From an uncultured Lachnospiraceae bacterium (GTDB taxonomy: Bacteria; Bacillota; Clostridia; Lachnospirales; Lachnospiraceae): DNA of 34,730 bases. The position numbers and the translations under genes were made by a program. The DNA lies in contig CAJTPM010000036.1 in NCBI GenBank assembly GCA_910578085.1, forward strand, positions 1 to 34,730, read 5' to 3'. Numbering within the stretch: the stretch's first letter is position 1; the number at the start of each line of letters is the position of its first letter. The notes under the pieces are model-generated. The model saw nothing but the letters and a program-made list of their open reading frames with translations. It made no database searches and was not told where the DNA came from. Below, one piece after another: positions 22,343 to 31,163 of the stretch.

Positions 22343-23198
22343 TCAGTGAATGTTCCTTCCGCAGAGCATTTTGACAAACGCCGGGTCATCATGGTTGACA
22401 ATCTCACTGTGTCCCAGATCCTTTGCCGCAATCTTCGTCATCCGTAAGCGTAAAATCCCAGATGTCGATATTCTGCTCCATTCTTTCCACATGCACTGAT
22501 TTGGGAATAATGGACACGCCGCGCTGTACATTCCATTTCAAAACGACCTGCGCCGCACTCTTGCCGTATTTTTTCCCAATCTCCACAAGTTCCGGATCGG
22601 TAAAGATGCCATGCCTGCCCTCCGCCAGCGGTCCCCATGCCTAGGGCGCCATGCCATATGCTTTCATATTTTCAAGGGCTTTTGCCTGCACAAAGAACGG
22701 ATGCAGTTCTACCTGATTGACGGCAGGAATCACATCTACGTTTTCACAAAGGTTGGCAAGGATTGCCGGATAAAAGTTTGCCACGCCCACAGCTTTTGCC
22801 AGTCCCTCCTTATAGGCCTTCTCAATCCCACGGTACGCAGCAAAATAATCTCCCATAGGCTGATGAAGCAGGATGAGATCAACATAGGACATATCCAGCT
22901 TTGCCAGGGATGACTTGACAGCCTCATATGCCGTTTCTTCGCTTTTTGCATCCTGCACCCATACCTTTGTGGTGATAAAAAGTTCTTCTCTTGTAGTAAG
23001 TCCGTCCGCAAGCGCCCTTTTTACACCTTTGCCGACTGCCTCTTCATTCATGTAGGACGCCGCCGTATCGAGCAGCCTGTAACCGGTCTTTATCGCGTCA
23101 TAAACAACCTGTTCACACTGTGCCGCATCCGGAATCTGGAATACGCCAAATCCCTCAAGCGGCATTTTTGTTCCTGTGTTCAGTGTTAAAAATTCCAT
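22343..23198 (-). pseudogene. Aldo/keto reductase, broken by a nonsense codon and a frameshift
   Basis: The first 185 codons (MEFLTLNTGTKMPLEGFGVF, GYRLLDTAASYMNEEAVGKG, VDLILLHQPMGDYF) are a normal small aldo/keto reductase. The frame ends at a TAG at 22641-22639 in KAYGMAP-stop-AWGPLAEG, where relatives read APQAWGP, so a CAG to TAG change is likely. The same frame goes on with EIGKKYGKSAAQVVLKWNVQ to LTDDED and then shifts; KIAAKDLGHSEIVNHDDPAF to CGRNIH is in another frame ending at 22343. Two independent lesions make it a pseudogene. A 185-residue product might still be made. Confidence 0.88.
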
Positions 23199-23278
23199 GA
23201 TATTTCCCTCCTGTCATATGATTCTTGTTTAGAGGGTCCCTTATGTTCTGCATACGGAAAATACAGAATCAGTTTACC

Positions 23279-23376
23279 AGTGCGGTAAAGGTAAACTGGA
23301 TCAGTTTCCATTCCCCGTTCCGGTTTTGGTAAACCTCCGTGGTCATAAAATGGTGGGTAGTCTCTTTACCGCGTAC
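23279..23376 (-). pseudogene. 3' remnant of a SnoaL/NTF2-like gene
   Basis: A 32-codon tail reads RGKETTHHFMTTEVYQNRNG and continues EWKLIQFTFTALVN before a TGA at 23281-23279. The H-H-F...NGEWKLIQFHFT pattern is the end of SnoaL-like (NTF2 fold) small enzymes, common next to aldo/keto reductases. The rest of the gene is gone; its remaining part is joined to the end of the esterase gene. Confidence 0.6.
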
Positions 23377-24643
23377 CGACACACGCATAAGTAGGCGGTT
23401 CTGCTCCTGTCACCTCTGACAAACCCGTATACTGCATGATGACGGCGCTCGGTCTCGGATAATCCGCCTCTCCGAAAGCAGCGGTTCCATAGCTTCCAAG
23501 CCATGCCGCCATGCGCGCGCCCGCAGAGCCGCCCCAAAGGGAATAATCGGACACGTCCACTCCCAATTCTTCCGCATTTTCATGGATAAAAGCGATTGCC
23601 CTCGCCAGATCCTCGCAGGCCGTCTGCGCGCCTGGGCGATAGATGAGCGCAAAGGCATTATAGCCCTTTTTCGACAACTCCAGCGCATGGGGAAAGCTGT
23701 CGTGCATGGCAGCCACATAAACAAATCCGCCGCCCGCATTGGTAACGGCAAATTTTTCACCGGGCGTTCCACGGAAAAAGAACAAACCGGTATCCTCTTT
23801 CGCCGGGTCCGCCGCCTTTTCCTCCTCCGTGTAAATGTCATAAAAAATCTGTTCTCCCAATGCCGCCTGTTCTCTCAGATAATTTGCTATCTCAACCGTC
23901 CTCTCGGGACTGACATAGGAATACCATGTGAGGATATTTCCCACATCCCCCAAGGTCAGGCTGTCACTGATCGATCTGTCGGCAGGAAAGATTAGTCGTC
24001 CATAATCCCCAAACACCGGATCATGGATCACATCCCACACCTTTGTATCCGCCGTAAACACAGTCTCATTCCCTCCTGCCACACCCCCGTTCTCTGTCAT
24101 TCCACCGCTGTTTTCCGTCAACGTACCGCCAGTCCCGGACAGCGACTCCTCATCTTCCACAAGCTCAATGGTAATGATATCTTCATATTCCTCAAGCATG
24201 GAAGCATCTGATGTCATCTTCCCGATTGGTACAACAGGCACCACCGTTTTCCTGCGGCTTGCCTCGTAAATCATCGCAATGGACGATCCTTCATCCCAAT
24301 AGGCCAGCGAACCAGGTTCATATCCGTATCCCGGTTCACCTTTCTCGGCAATCTGCGCCGGCAGGTCAAAAGCCCTCGCAAACCCCGGCGCGGCATGCCA
24401 TGTTTCTGTTGTAACCGGGAGCATTTCGGCAAACCCCTGTGCTGTCGGATTATCATATAATACGCCGTCTAAAACCGCATCTCCCAACCTTATGCGGATG
24501 GCGCACATGACCTCCTGCTCCGGCAGTTCCTCCGCCGGTCCCGTCTGCACGGAAGCTGAACCGGCATGACCGGATGAAGAACATCCTGCCATGCCAAGTG
24601 CGAATAATCCCATTGAAAAAAATATCAAAATCTTTTTTACCAT
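23366..24643 (-). pseudogene. Cyclophilin-like plus alpha/beta-hydrolase fusion lipoprotein, C-terminus lost
   Basis: The 425-codon frame has a lipobox at C21 (LGMAGC). A cyclophilin-like domain covers about 46-150 (IRIRLGDAVLDGVLYDNPTA; PGSLAYWDEGSSIAMIYE), then a linker, then a hydrolase domain from about 200 with nucleophile S373 in LWGGSAGARMAAW. It stops at PPTYACVGTR, exactly where relatives continue with the catalytic Asp (VGTRD) and, some 50 residues later, the catalytic His. Both are missing. The bases after the junction belong to a SnoaL-like gene. A deletion joined the two genes within GGTACGCGG. The cyclophilin-like half could still work if the product is stable. GGGAGAGG precedes the ATG. 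Confidence 0.85.
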
Positions 24644-24677
24644 AGCCTCTCCCCGTTACAACTTACGGTACAAATAC

Positions 24678-25532
24678 TTATTTCTGCCCGTCTACATCCG
24701 GCACCATCTTCACATACCCTTCAAGCATCTGGGGCGTACTCGTATAATATCTCTTATTCTTATCAACAGCCGCCACCTGTGCCATCTCCTCGTCCGTCAG
24801 TGCAAAATCAAACAGGTCAAAATTATCGCGGATATGATTCGGGTTCTTGGAACCGGGAATCACAATATTGCCCGCCTGAATATGCCAGCGCAGAATAACC
24901 TGCTCATTGCTCTTTCCATATTTTTCAGCCAGTTTTGTGAATACCGGCTCGCTGGTCAATGCCTTGTCGCCATGTCCGAGCGGATACCACGCCTGAATTA
25001 CCATGCCCTCCTTATTCAGAAACGCTTTCAGCTCCTTCTCCTGAAAATAAGGATGCACTTCCGTCTGCAGGATGGCAGGCTTTACTTCACAGATATTCAG
25101 GATTTCCTGAATCTGCTCTTTGTTGAAATTGGACAGTCCGATGGCTTTCACCTTTCCCTCTTTATAAGCCTTCTCCATCAGCCGGTAGCCCGCCAGATAA
25201 TTGCCCGCAGGCTGGTGGATCAAAAGCAGGTCAATGTAATCGGTATCCAGCCTTTGAAGCGTTTTTTCCACTGCGTCCTCCTGCTCATAGAACGCCGGCC
25301 AAATCTTAGTTTCCAGAAAGATTTCCTCTCTGGGCACGCCGGACTTTTTCATAGCCCTGCCCACAGCCTTCTCATTCACATAGGCATTTGCCGTATCAAT
25401 CAGACGATAACCACCCTGCAGCGCGCTTAATACGGAAGCCTCCGCTTCATCCGGGCTTAACAGGAAAGTTCCGATGCCTGTTACGGGCATTTCCACACCG
25501 TTATTTAGTTTCACATATTTCTGTTCACTCAT
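24678..25532 (-). CDS. Aldo/keto reductase (AKR5-like)
   Basis: From the ATG at 25532 (GGAGAAG upstream; the frame extends to 25616 without homology) the protein has 284 residues. It shows the full AKR set: GVEMPVTGIGTFLLSPDEAE, GYRLIDTANAYVNEKAVGRA (Asp and Tyr of the tetrad), EIFLETKIWPAFY (Lys), LLLIHQPAGNY (His), IGLSNFNKEQI, and the NADP-binding IVIPGSKNPNHIRDN near the end. It should reduce aldehydes or ketones with NADPH in the cytosol. It is 74 bases downstream of the iron alcohol dehydrogenase. Confidence 0.94.
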   Translation of the reverse strand: MSEQKYVKLNNGVEMPVTGIGTFLLSPDEAEASVLSALQGGYRLIDTANAYVNEKAVGRAMKKSGVPREEIFLETKIWPAFYEQEDAVEKTLQRLDTDYIDLLLIHQPAGNYLAGYRLMEKAYKEGKVKAIGLSNFNKEQIQEILNICEVKPAILQTEVHPYFQEKELKAFLNKEGMVIQAWYPLGHGDKALTSEPVFTKLAEKYGKSNEQVILRWHIQAGNIVIPGSKNPNHIRDNFDLFDFALTDEEMAQVAAVDKNKRYYTSTPQMLEGYVKMVPDVDGQK

Positions 25533-25606
25533 TATCGACTTCTCCTTTTTATACTTTTTAACCGAGATTACATAGCAAATCTCACAATCGAACTTGTTCA
25601 ATTTTG

Positions 25607-26752
25607 TTACATACACTCCATCAAAATCTCATACACCTCATTCCTGCCAAGCTCACGGGGATTGCATTTGATAACATTGCAGGTATCAGCCACCTTGCGC
25701 AGCACTTCCGGCGTGATCTCCACCTTTGACCTCAGTTCGCCCATTTTGGTCGGAAGTCCGCACTCTTTTATGAAATCGCTGAGTGCCTGTATTCCCTCCT
25801 CTGCTGTATCTTTTCCAAATACAGCTTTTGCAAACCGTTCAAATTTTTCTTCCGCATCCTTCAGAATATGCCTGTAATAAGCGGGATGGATCACTGCAAG
25901 TCCTTGTCCGTGATTGCAGTCTGTAAATGCGCCGAGCTGATGCTCGATCTGGTGCGCCTGAAAGTCCGTGACCCTGCCGACTTTCAAAATACCATTCTCC
26001 GCCATGGCCGAATCCCACATCAGATTGCTTCTCGCCTGCATATCGTTCACATCTTCAAGCAGACGGCGCATATTGACCACAGTATTGCGCATGACCGCCA
26101 GCGCCACATCATCCGAAACATTGTCATGATCGGAATTACCGAGATAGGTTTCCATCGCATGGCTCAGCGTATCAAAAGCGCCGGAAATCACCTGCATGGC
26201 GGGAACGGAAGCCGTCAGTTCCGGATCAAGCACCGCAAAAGAGGCATATGCGCCGAACACACCGGTTTTGATCCCTTTTTCCTCATTGGTAATAACTGCG
26301 CCGCAGTTCTGTTCGGCTCCTGTGCCGGAAGCAGTAACCACCGCCCCCATCGGCAGATACTCCGCCGGAAATTTACCCTCCGAAAACTCCATTTCCCAGA
26401 TGTCCTTGTCTGTTTTTGCCTGCGCCGCTATGATCTTACAGCAGTCAATGACGGAGCCTCCGCCTACCGCGAGGATAAAATCCACGCCCTTTTCTTTCGC
26501 TAACGCCGCGCCTTCCTGCACCTTAGCGTAGGTAGGGTTGGGCATAATGCCCGGAAAATCTACAACTTCCTTTCCTTCCTTTGCAAGCAGCTCCTTTACC
26601 CTGTCATAGATGCCGTTCTTCCTCAGGGAAGCGCCGCCATAAGCGAGCATCACTGTCTTTCCATGTCTGTTTAACTCCGCCCGAAGCGCCTTTTCCAAAG
26701 AGTTCTGTCCAAAGTATACTTTTGTGGGATAAGTGAAAACAAATTCGTTCAT
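25607..26752 (-). CDS. Iron-containing alcohol dehydrogenase (butanol dehydrogenase-like)
   Basis: The 381-residue protein starts at the ATG at 26752 behind GGAGGACATCATA. It has the group III ADH features: MNEFVFTYPTKVYFGQNSLE, ILAVGGGSVIDCCKIIA (NAD(P) binding), GAVVTASGTGAEQN, the metal region with FDTLSHAMETYLG, and DFQAHQIEHQLGAFTDCNHG with further His ligands. The closest named relatives are the YugJ/BdhA-type NADPH butanol dehydrogenases. It probably removes aldehydes made or encountered by the cell. It sits between two aldo/keto reductases in the same direction. Confidence 0.95.
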   Translation of the reverse strand: MNEFVFTYPTKVYFGQNSLEKALRAELNRHGKTVMLAYGGASLRKNGIYDRVKELLAKEGKEVVDFPGIMPNPTYAKVQEGAALAKEKGVDFILAVGGGSVIDCCKIIAAQAKTDKDIWEMEFSEGKFPAEYLPMGAVVTASGTGAEQNCGAVITNEEKGIKTGVFGAYASFAVLDPELTASVPAMQVISGAFDTLSHAMETYLGNSDHDNVSDDVALAVMRNTVVNMRRLLEDVNDMQARSNLMWDSAMAENGILKVGRVTDFQAHQIEHQLGAFTDCNHGQGLAVIHPAYYRHILKDAEEKFERFAKAVFGKDTAEEGIQALSDFIKECGLPTKMGELRSKVEITPEVLRKVADTCNVIKCNPRELGRNEVYEILMECM

Positions 26753-26863
26753 TATGATGTCCTCCTTTTTATATTCATCAGCAGCATAACAATATACGGG
26801 AAGAACGCTGTTTTTGCGTTCTTCCATGTGAGTAGGTTCCGCCCTTTGGAACCGTAGAATTTC

Positions 26864-27889
26864 TTAGCGGGTGTTTTTTGACCGCTTAGAAATTCTTCTC
26901 GCATTGGTGCCGCCGAATACCTCTGACATTTCCATCGCATCGAGCTGTTTATCCAAAACCGCAATCTCTTTTTCCGTCAGCTTAATATCCGATGCCCCCG
27001 CATTTTCTTTCAGGCGGTCTGACTTTCTCGTTCCGGGGATTGGCACCAGATATGGTTTTTTCCCAAGCATCCACGCAAGGGCAATCTGACCGGGCGTGGC
27101 GTGCTTTCCTTCCGCAACCGTTCTGACCAGCTCCAGCAGTTTCTGATTCTGTTCCACAGCTCCCGGCGTAAACTGCGGCATCATGCTCCGGTAATCCGTA
27201 CCCGCGTCAAACTTAGCCTCTTTCCCATACCTTGCGGACAAAAATCCATTTGCCAATGGCGAAAATGCCACATAACCAATGTTTAATTCCTCCAGTACGG
27301 GGAATAACACTTCATGCCAGCGCGCCATCATGGAATAGCGGTTCTGGATCGCCGTTACCGGGCAGACCGCATGGGCGCGGCGTATCGTTTCCTCGTCAGC
27401 TTCCGATAGTCCCCAGTGCGTAATTTTTCCCTCCTGCATCAGCTCCTGCATGACGCCCGCCACCTCCTCAACCGGTACGAACGGGTCAATGCGGTGCTGA
27501 TAGTACAGGTCGATATGGTCAGTTCCCAGCCGCTTTAGGGAATTTTCTACCGAGACACGGATAACCTCCGGTCTGGAATCCGGCAGAAGCGGTTTATTTA
27601 CCTGTTTGCTTTCCATGTCAAAATAGATTCCAAACTTTGTCGCTATCACAACTTTATTTCGATACGGCCGCAATGCTTCCCCTACCAGTTCTTCATTGTG
27701 ATGGGGATTTTCCGGCGTACCATAAACTTCCGCCGTATCAAAAAATGTATATCCGATATCTACAGCCTCCGCAATCAGTTCTTTCATCTCATTTTTATCT
27801 GCCGGTGCCCCGTAAGCGTAGCTCATTCCCATACAGCCAAGCCCCACCGCGGATACTGTCAGATCTTTTCCCAGTGTCCTATATTCCAT
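26864..27889 (-). CDS. Aldo/keto reductase (AKR13-like)
   Basis: The 341-residue protein from the ATG at 27889 (GGAGG 7 bases upstream) reads MEYRTLGKDLTVSAVGLGCM, TFFDTAEVYGTPENPHHNEE (Asp, Tyr), VVIATKFGIYF (Lys), DLYYQHRIDPFVPVEE (His), GLSEADEETIRRAHAV, and VPIPGTRKSDRLKENAGA near the C-terminus. This matches the larger, IolS/YcsN or AKR13-like aldo/keto reductases that often respond to electrophile stress. It heads the ADH-AKR unit after a 127-base gap that holds a small palindrome. Confidence 0.94.
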   Translation of the reverse strand: MEYRTLGKDLTVSAVGLGCMGMSYAYGAPADKNEMKELIAEAVDIGYTFFDTAEVYGTPENPHHNEELVGEALRPYRNKVVIATKFGIYFDMESKQVNKPLLPDSRPEVIRVSVENSLKRLGTDHIDLYYQHRIDPFVPVEEVAGVMQELMQEGKITHWGLSEADEETIRRAHAVCPVTAIQNRYSMMARWHEVLFPVLEELNIGYVAFSPLANGFLSARYGKEAKFDAGTDYRSMMPQFTPGAVEQNQKLLELVRTVAEGKHATPGQIALAWMLGKKPYLVPIPGTRKSDRLKENAGASDIKLTEKEIAVLDKQLDAMEMSEVFGGTNARRISKRSKNTR

Positions 27890-27996
27890 AGCCAACCTCC
27901 ATGATTTTCTGCAACCGTGTTTTTGCTTTTGCCTTGATGATTTTATTTTAATCAATCCACACCTTTTACAGAAGTTCCGAATGGTTTCTAAGTTAT

Positions 27997-28008
27997 TACC
28001 TAAAGGTA
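27997..28008. promoter_or_regulatory. Palindrome in the gap before the aldo/keto reductase unit
   Basis: TACCT-AA-AGGTA is a perfect 12-bp palindrome about 110 bases upstream of the start at 27889. It lies in one of the longer gaps of this minus-strand block. It could be an operator of a MerR- or LysR-type regulator, but no such gene is in the window. Confidence 0.35.
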
Positions 28009-28015
28009 TCTACAC

Positions 28016-29629
28016 TCAGTTGTTCTCAAAAATTCCTGTCAGCCACGCATCATAGGCAGGAATCCATCCCTCTGTATAGCCGTACCCATGCGGTCTGCCT
28101 TCCAGCACATCCACTTCTACCGGAACACCCGCTTCCTTTAACGCCTCCACACATTCTTCAAACTCACCTACAAACGGATCACGGGTGCCGTAGCAGAAAT
28201 AGGTAGGCGGCAGATTGGACGACGCAAATTTGTCCGTGTCAGTGGACGCGACACTCAGGCGTCCATAAAAGGAATAAATCATGCCGTCCGCGCCTGCATC
28301 CGCTGATATACCGTCAAGCTCATCCGGAACATAACTGTCATCCAAGGCACTTCCGTTCACCGTACCGTCAAAATTCAACAGCATTTCCCCTGCAAGAATA
28401 CCGCCTGCCGAAAAACCCATAACGGCAATATCCTTTTCATCAATGCCATAGACATCTGCATATTTACGGACAAATCGGACTGCACGGGCCAGATCCAATG
28501 CTCCTTCCTCCTGTGTATAAGGGCGCAGGCGGTAGTTTACCACAAAACTCTGATACCCCAGTCTGCTAAGTTCCTGCGCTACAGGGGTTCCCTCCATCTG
28601 GTCGCTTCTAAACTGAAAAGCGCCGCCTGCATTGATCAGGACAGCACCTTTCACTTCTGTTCCCTCCGGAACAGGAAATGTTACCATATAAGGACGGAAA
28701 TCCGGATCATCCGCATAATTTCCGTTGTTCTCTGTATACTCTGTGACCGCAGGCATGTTGCCTTTTTCCCAAAGGTATAAAATCTGTTGGTCCACAGGAT
28801 CAGCCACCGCATCTGCCACTGTATCACCACTATTGTCCGGCGCAATTTCTGTCACGTTCAGTCCCAGGCTTTCCGCCCAAGCTGCTACATCTTCCTCGCT
28901 GTCCGCCACACTGTTTCTGGATAAGGACAAGGTATTCTCACTTACATGGGCGCCGGGCTGCAGTTCCGATATAGTCCGGATGGTTCCCGAAAAACCACTG
29001 CCGCCATGTGTTACAAAGGGGATAATAGTCTTTGCACCAAAATCATATTCTTCCAAAAATGTATAGACCGGCATCGGGAGATCTGCCCACCAGTTCGGAA
29101 ACCCTAAAATAATGGTTTCGTACTGTTCAAAATTCTCCACATGATTCAAAAGCTCCGGGCGTTTATTCTCATCCTGCTCATCCGCCGCCTGATCTACCAG
29201 CGGATCATGGTCAAGCGGATATTCTTCTACCGTCTCAATATGAAACAGATCCCCACCGACTGTCTGCTGGATTACTTTTGCCACATACTCGGTGTTGCCC
29301 ATTTTTTCCCCATCCCTGATTACAATACTGGCTCCGGCAACCGCATCCGTTGTTTCCACATCCTCCGGTATGGAAAAATAGGCAATCAATATGTTGGAGC
29401 TGCCTGACTGGGATTCACTGCCTGCATCTGCACTTCCCTGTTTATCTGCAGCGATTTCCCCTGCTCCCAAATCGCCGTTTTCATTTTCACTGCCGGACAC
29501 TTCCCTTTCTCCTGACTCCTGAACAGGACTGCTCCCGGTACTGTTATCCTTTCCCTCTGCCCCGCATCCGGCTATGCCTAATATCAATAATGCCGTCATG
29601 CACAGACACAAAATATTCTTTCGTTTCAT
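28016..29629 (-). CDS. Flavodoxin plus alpha/beta-hydrolase fusion lipoprotein
   Basis: From the ATG at 29629 (GGAG 6 bases upstream) the protein has 537 residues. It has a lipobox at C22 (LGIAGC), an acidic linker to about 78, and a flavodoxin domain at about 79-258 (ILIAYFS, the loop DAVAGAS at 95-101, GEKMGNTEYVA, GFPNWWADLPMPVYTF, GAKTIIPFVTHGGSGFSGT). A second linker leads to an alpha/beta hydrolase at about 315-537 with an intact triad: S407 in MGFSAGG, D484 in YGTRDPF and H514 in GRPHGY. A surface-anchored redox domain fused to an esterase-like domain is unusual. Flavin reduction coupled to ester cleavage on the outer face is a guess. The next gene upstream is another fusion of the same order. 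Confidence 0.92.
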   Translation of the reverse strand: MKRKNILCLCMTALLILGIAGCGAEGKDNSTGSSPVQESGEREVSGSENENGDLGAGEIAADKQGSADAGSESQSGSSNILIAYFSIPEDVETTDAVAGASIVIRDGEKMGNTEYVAKVIQQTVGGDLFHIETVEEYPLDHDPLVDQAADEQDENKRPELLNHVENFEQYETIILGFPNWWADLPMPVYTFLEEYDFGAKTIIPFVTHGGSGFSGTIRTISELQPGAHVSENTLSLSRNSVADSEEDVAAWAESLGLNVTEIAPDNSGDTVADAVADPVDQQILYLWEKGNMPAVTEYTENNGNYADDPDFRPYMVTFPVPEGTEVKGAVLINAGGAFQFRSDQMEGTPVAQELSRLGYQSFVVNYRLRPYTQEEGALDLARAVRFVRKYADVYGIDEKDIAVMGFSAGGILAGEMLLNFDGTVNGSALDDSYVPDELDGISADAGADGMIYSFYGRLSVASTDTDKFASSNLPPTYFCYGTRDPFVGEFEECVEALKEAGVPVEVDVLEGRPHGYGYTEGWIPAYDAWLTGIFENN

Positions 29630-29665
29630 CGTCATCTCCGCCTTTCCTTTCCTGTTATATCCCAA

Positions 29666-31150
29666 TCACTTTGAAAACAGCCAGCCCATAATTTCCTCAT
29701 CATAGGCAAAAAGTCCGCCTCCGCCATGCTCATTCGGGGCATTCCTCCCGGTAAAATAATCATGCTCCTTAATGTCCAGCACAAGCAGGCTGTCAATTTC
29801 TTCTTTCGACAATCCCTGCCGCTCATACAAGTCATAAAGCGTATCATACGCTCTCTGCGTTTTGGCGGAACCGTAATACTCATCATTCCTGCCTATGGCA
29901 AAATAAACAGGCAGCCGGTTATCCACAACAGGCTCGTATTCGCCGTCCCACTGTGAACTGACATGAAGATATGCCGTAAACAGATCGGGACGCTTTCCCA
30001 TTACGATAGACATGGTCTCGCCTCCGCCCGAATAACCGTTCCCATATACTTTCGATGTGTCGATGTTATACTGCTGCAGAAAATATTCCACCAGTGCAAT
30101 CGTCTGATCTGCCGAAGTTTCTCCCCAGTCGTTAAGCTGCGGCGCAACAATAATCATCTCGTCATTGTACTTCTGTGCCTCAAATCCAAATTCCTCCGAC
30201 TCGATATTGGCAGCGACTCCCTGAAAATACAACCCTTCATAACCGGGCAGCGTAAAATACAAGGCATAGGGCTTACTGCCATCATAGCTTTCCGGAATAT
30301 ATACATTGTAATGAATATCCCCTGCATCTGCGGAATGGTACACATTGTCAATCACAAAGTCCCGATAAGCTTCTGTTCCCTCCGTGACATTGGAAAGTTC
30401 ACTCACTTCCGGGTCAGTATCCGCTATATCCGCTTCTGATTTTGTCAGACCGGTTTCTGTATCCTGCTGTTCGTCTGTCTGCTCCAACATGCCAATCCGT
30501 TCAAGCCATGCTGATACATCTTCCAAACCGGAATTATGGGCACGGTATCCGTCCAAAACCGTCGCGCTGCCTGAAACCTCCCGGATATAATCCATGCTTA
30601 CATCAATCCCATTATCGGTGCTGGTACAAAAGGGAACCACTGTTTTCCCTGTCAGGTCATAACTCTCTAAAAATGTCCCAACCGCCATCGGTGCATTAAA
30701 CCACCAGACAGGATAACCAATATAGATCACATCATATTTATCAAGGCTTTCCGGCTTTGCCGCCAGCCCCGGTCTTAAATTCAACGCCTCCTCAATCCAT
30801 GCGGTAGCTGCCGTTCCCCAAAAAGCGCTGCGGTAATATCTGTCCGTGCGGATCTGAAATAAATCCGCCCCAGTAAGCTGCGCAATCATTTTAGCCGCAG
30901 CCTCCGTATCGCTTTCAGCCTCGTACTGATTGGAATTGGGCGAAGCGGAGGAGGCGGCATCTATTCCATCCGGTATAACACCCTCTCTGGAAAAATAAAC
31001 GACCAGCGAATGCGTCCCTTCGTCTCCGACAGCCACATTATCATCTACTCCTGTAATCTTTCTACCCATGAACAAATACCATGACGCCCATACGATCAGA
31101 ACCACCAGTATCACCAGCTCAATCACCGTTCTCTTTTTTATTTTTTTCAT
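29666..31150 (-). CDS. Membrane-anchored flavodoxin plus esterase fusion
   Basis: The 494-residue protein has an N-terminal membrane anchor (about 10-28, no lipobox). A flavodoxin domain covers about 47-220: LVVYFSREG, the loop DAASSAS at 64-70, YIGYPVWWFNAPMAVGTFLE and GKTVVPFCTSTDNGIDVS. An esterase domain follows from about 262: YIPESYDGSKPYALYFTLPG, nucleophile S374 in GNGYSGGG, D423 in GRNDEYYG, H475 in PNEHGGGG. The hydrolase half belongs to a different subfamily from that at 28016, so the same fusion plan seems to have arisen or been shuffled twice. GGGAGAAG precedes the ATG; 13 bases separate it from the permease gene upstream. Confidence 0.92.
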   Translation of the reverse strand: MKKIKKRTVIELVILVVLIVWASWYLFMGRKITGVDDNVAVGDEGTHSLVVYFSREGVIPDGIDAASSASPNSNQYEAESDTEAAAKMIAQLTGADLFQIRTDRYYRSAFWGTAATAWIEEALNLRPGLAAKPESLDKYDVIYIGYPVWWFNAPMAVGTFLESYDLTGKTVVPFCTSTDNGIDVSMDYIREVSGSATVLDGYRAHNSGLEDVSAWLERIGMLEQTDEQQDTETGLTKSEADIADTDPEVSELSNVTEGTEAYRDFVIDNVYHSADAGDIHYNVYIPESYDGSKPYALYFTLPGYEGLYFQGVAANIESEEFGFEAQKYNDEMIIVAPQLNDWGETSADQTIALVEYFLQQYNIDTSKVYGNGYSGGGETMSIVMGKRPDLFTAYLHVSSQWDGEYEPVVDNRLPVYFAIGRNDEYYGSAKTQRAYDTLYDLYERQGLSKEEIDSLLVLDIKEHDYFTGRNAPNEHGGGGLFAYDEEIMGWLFSK

Positions 31151-31163
31151 ACAATCTTCTCCC

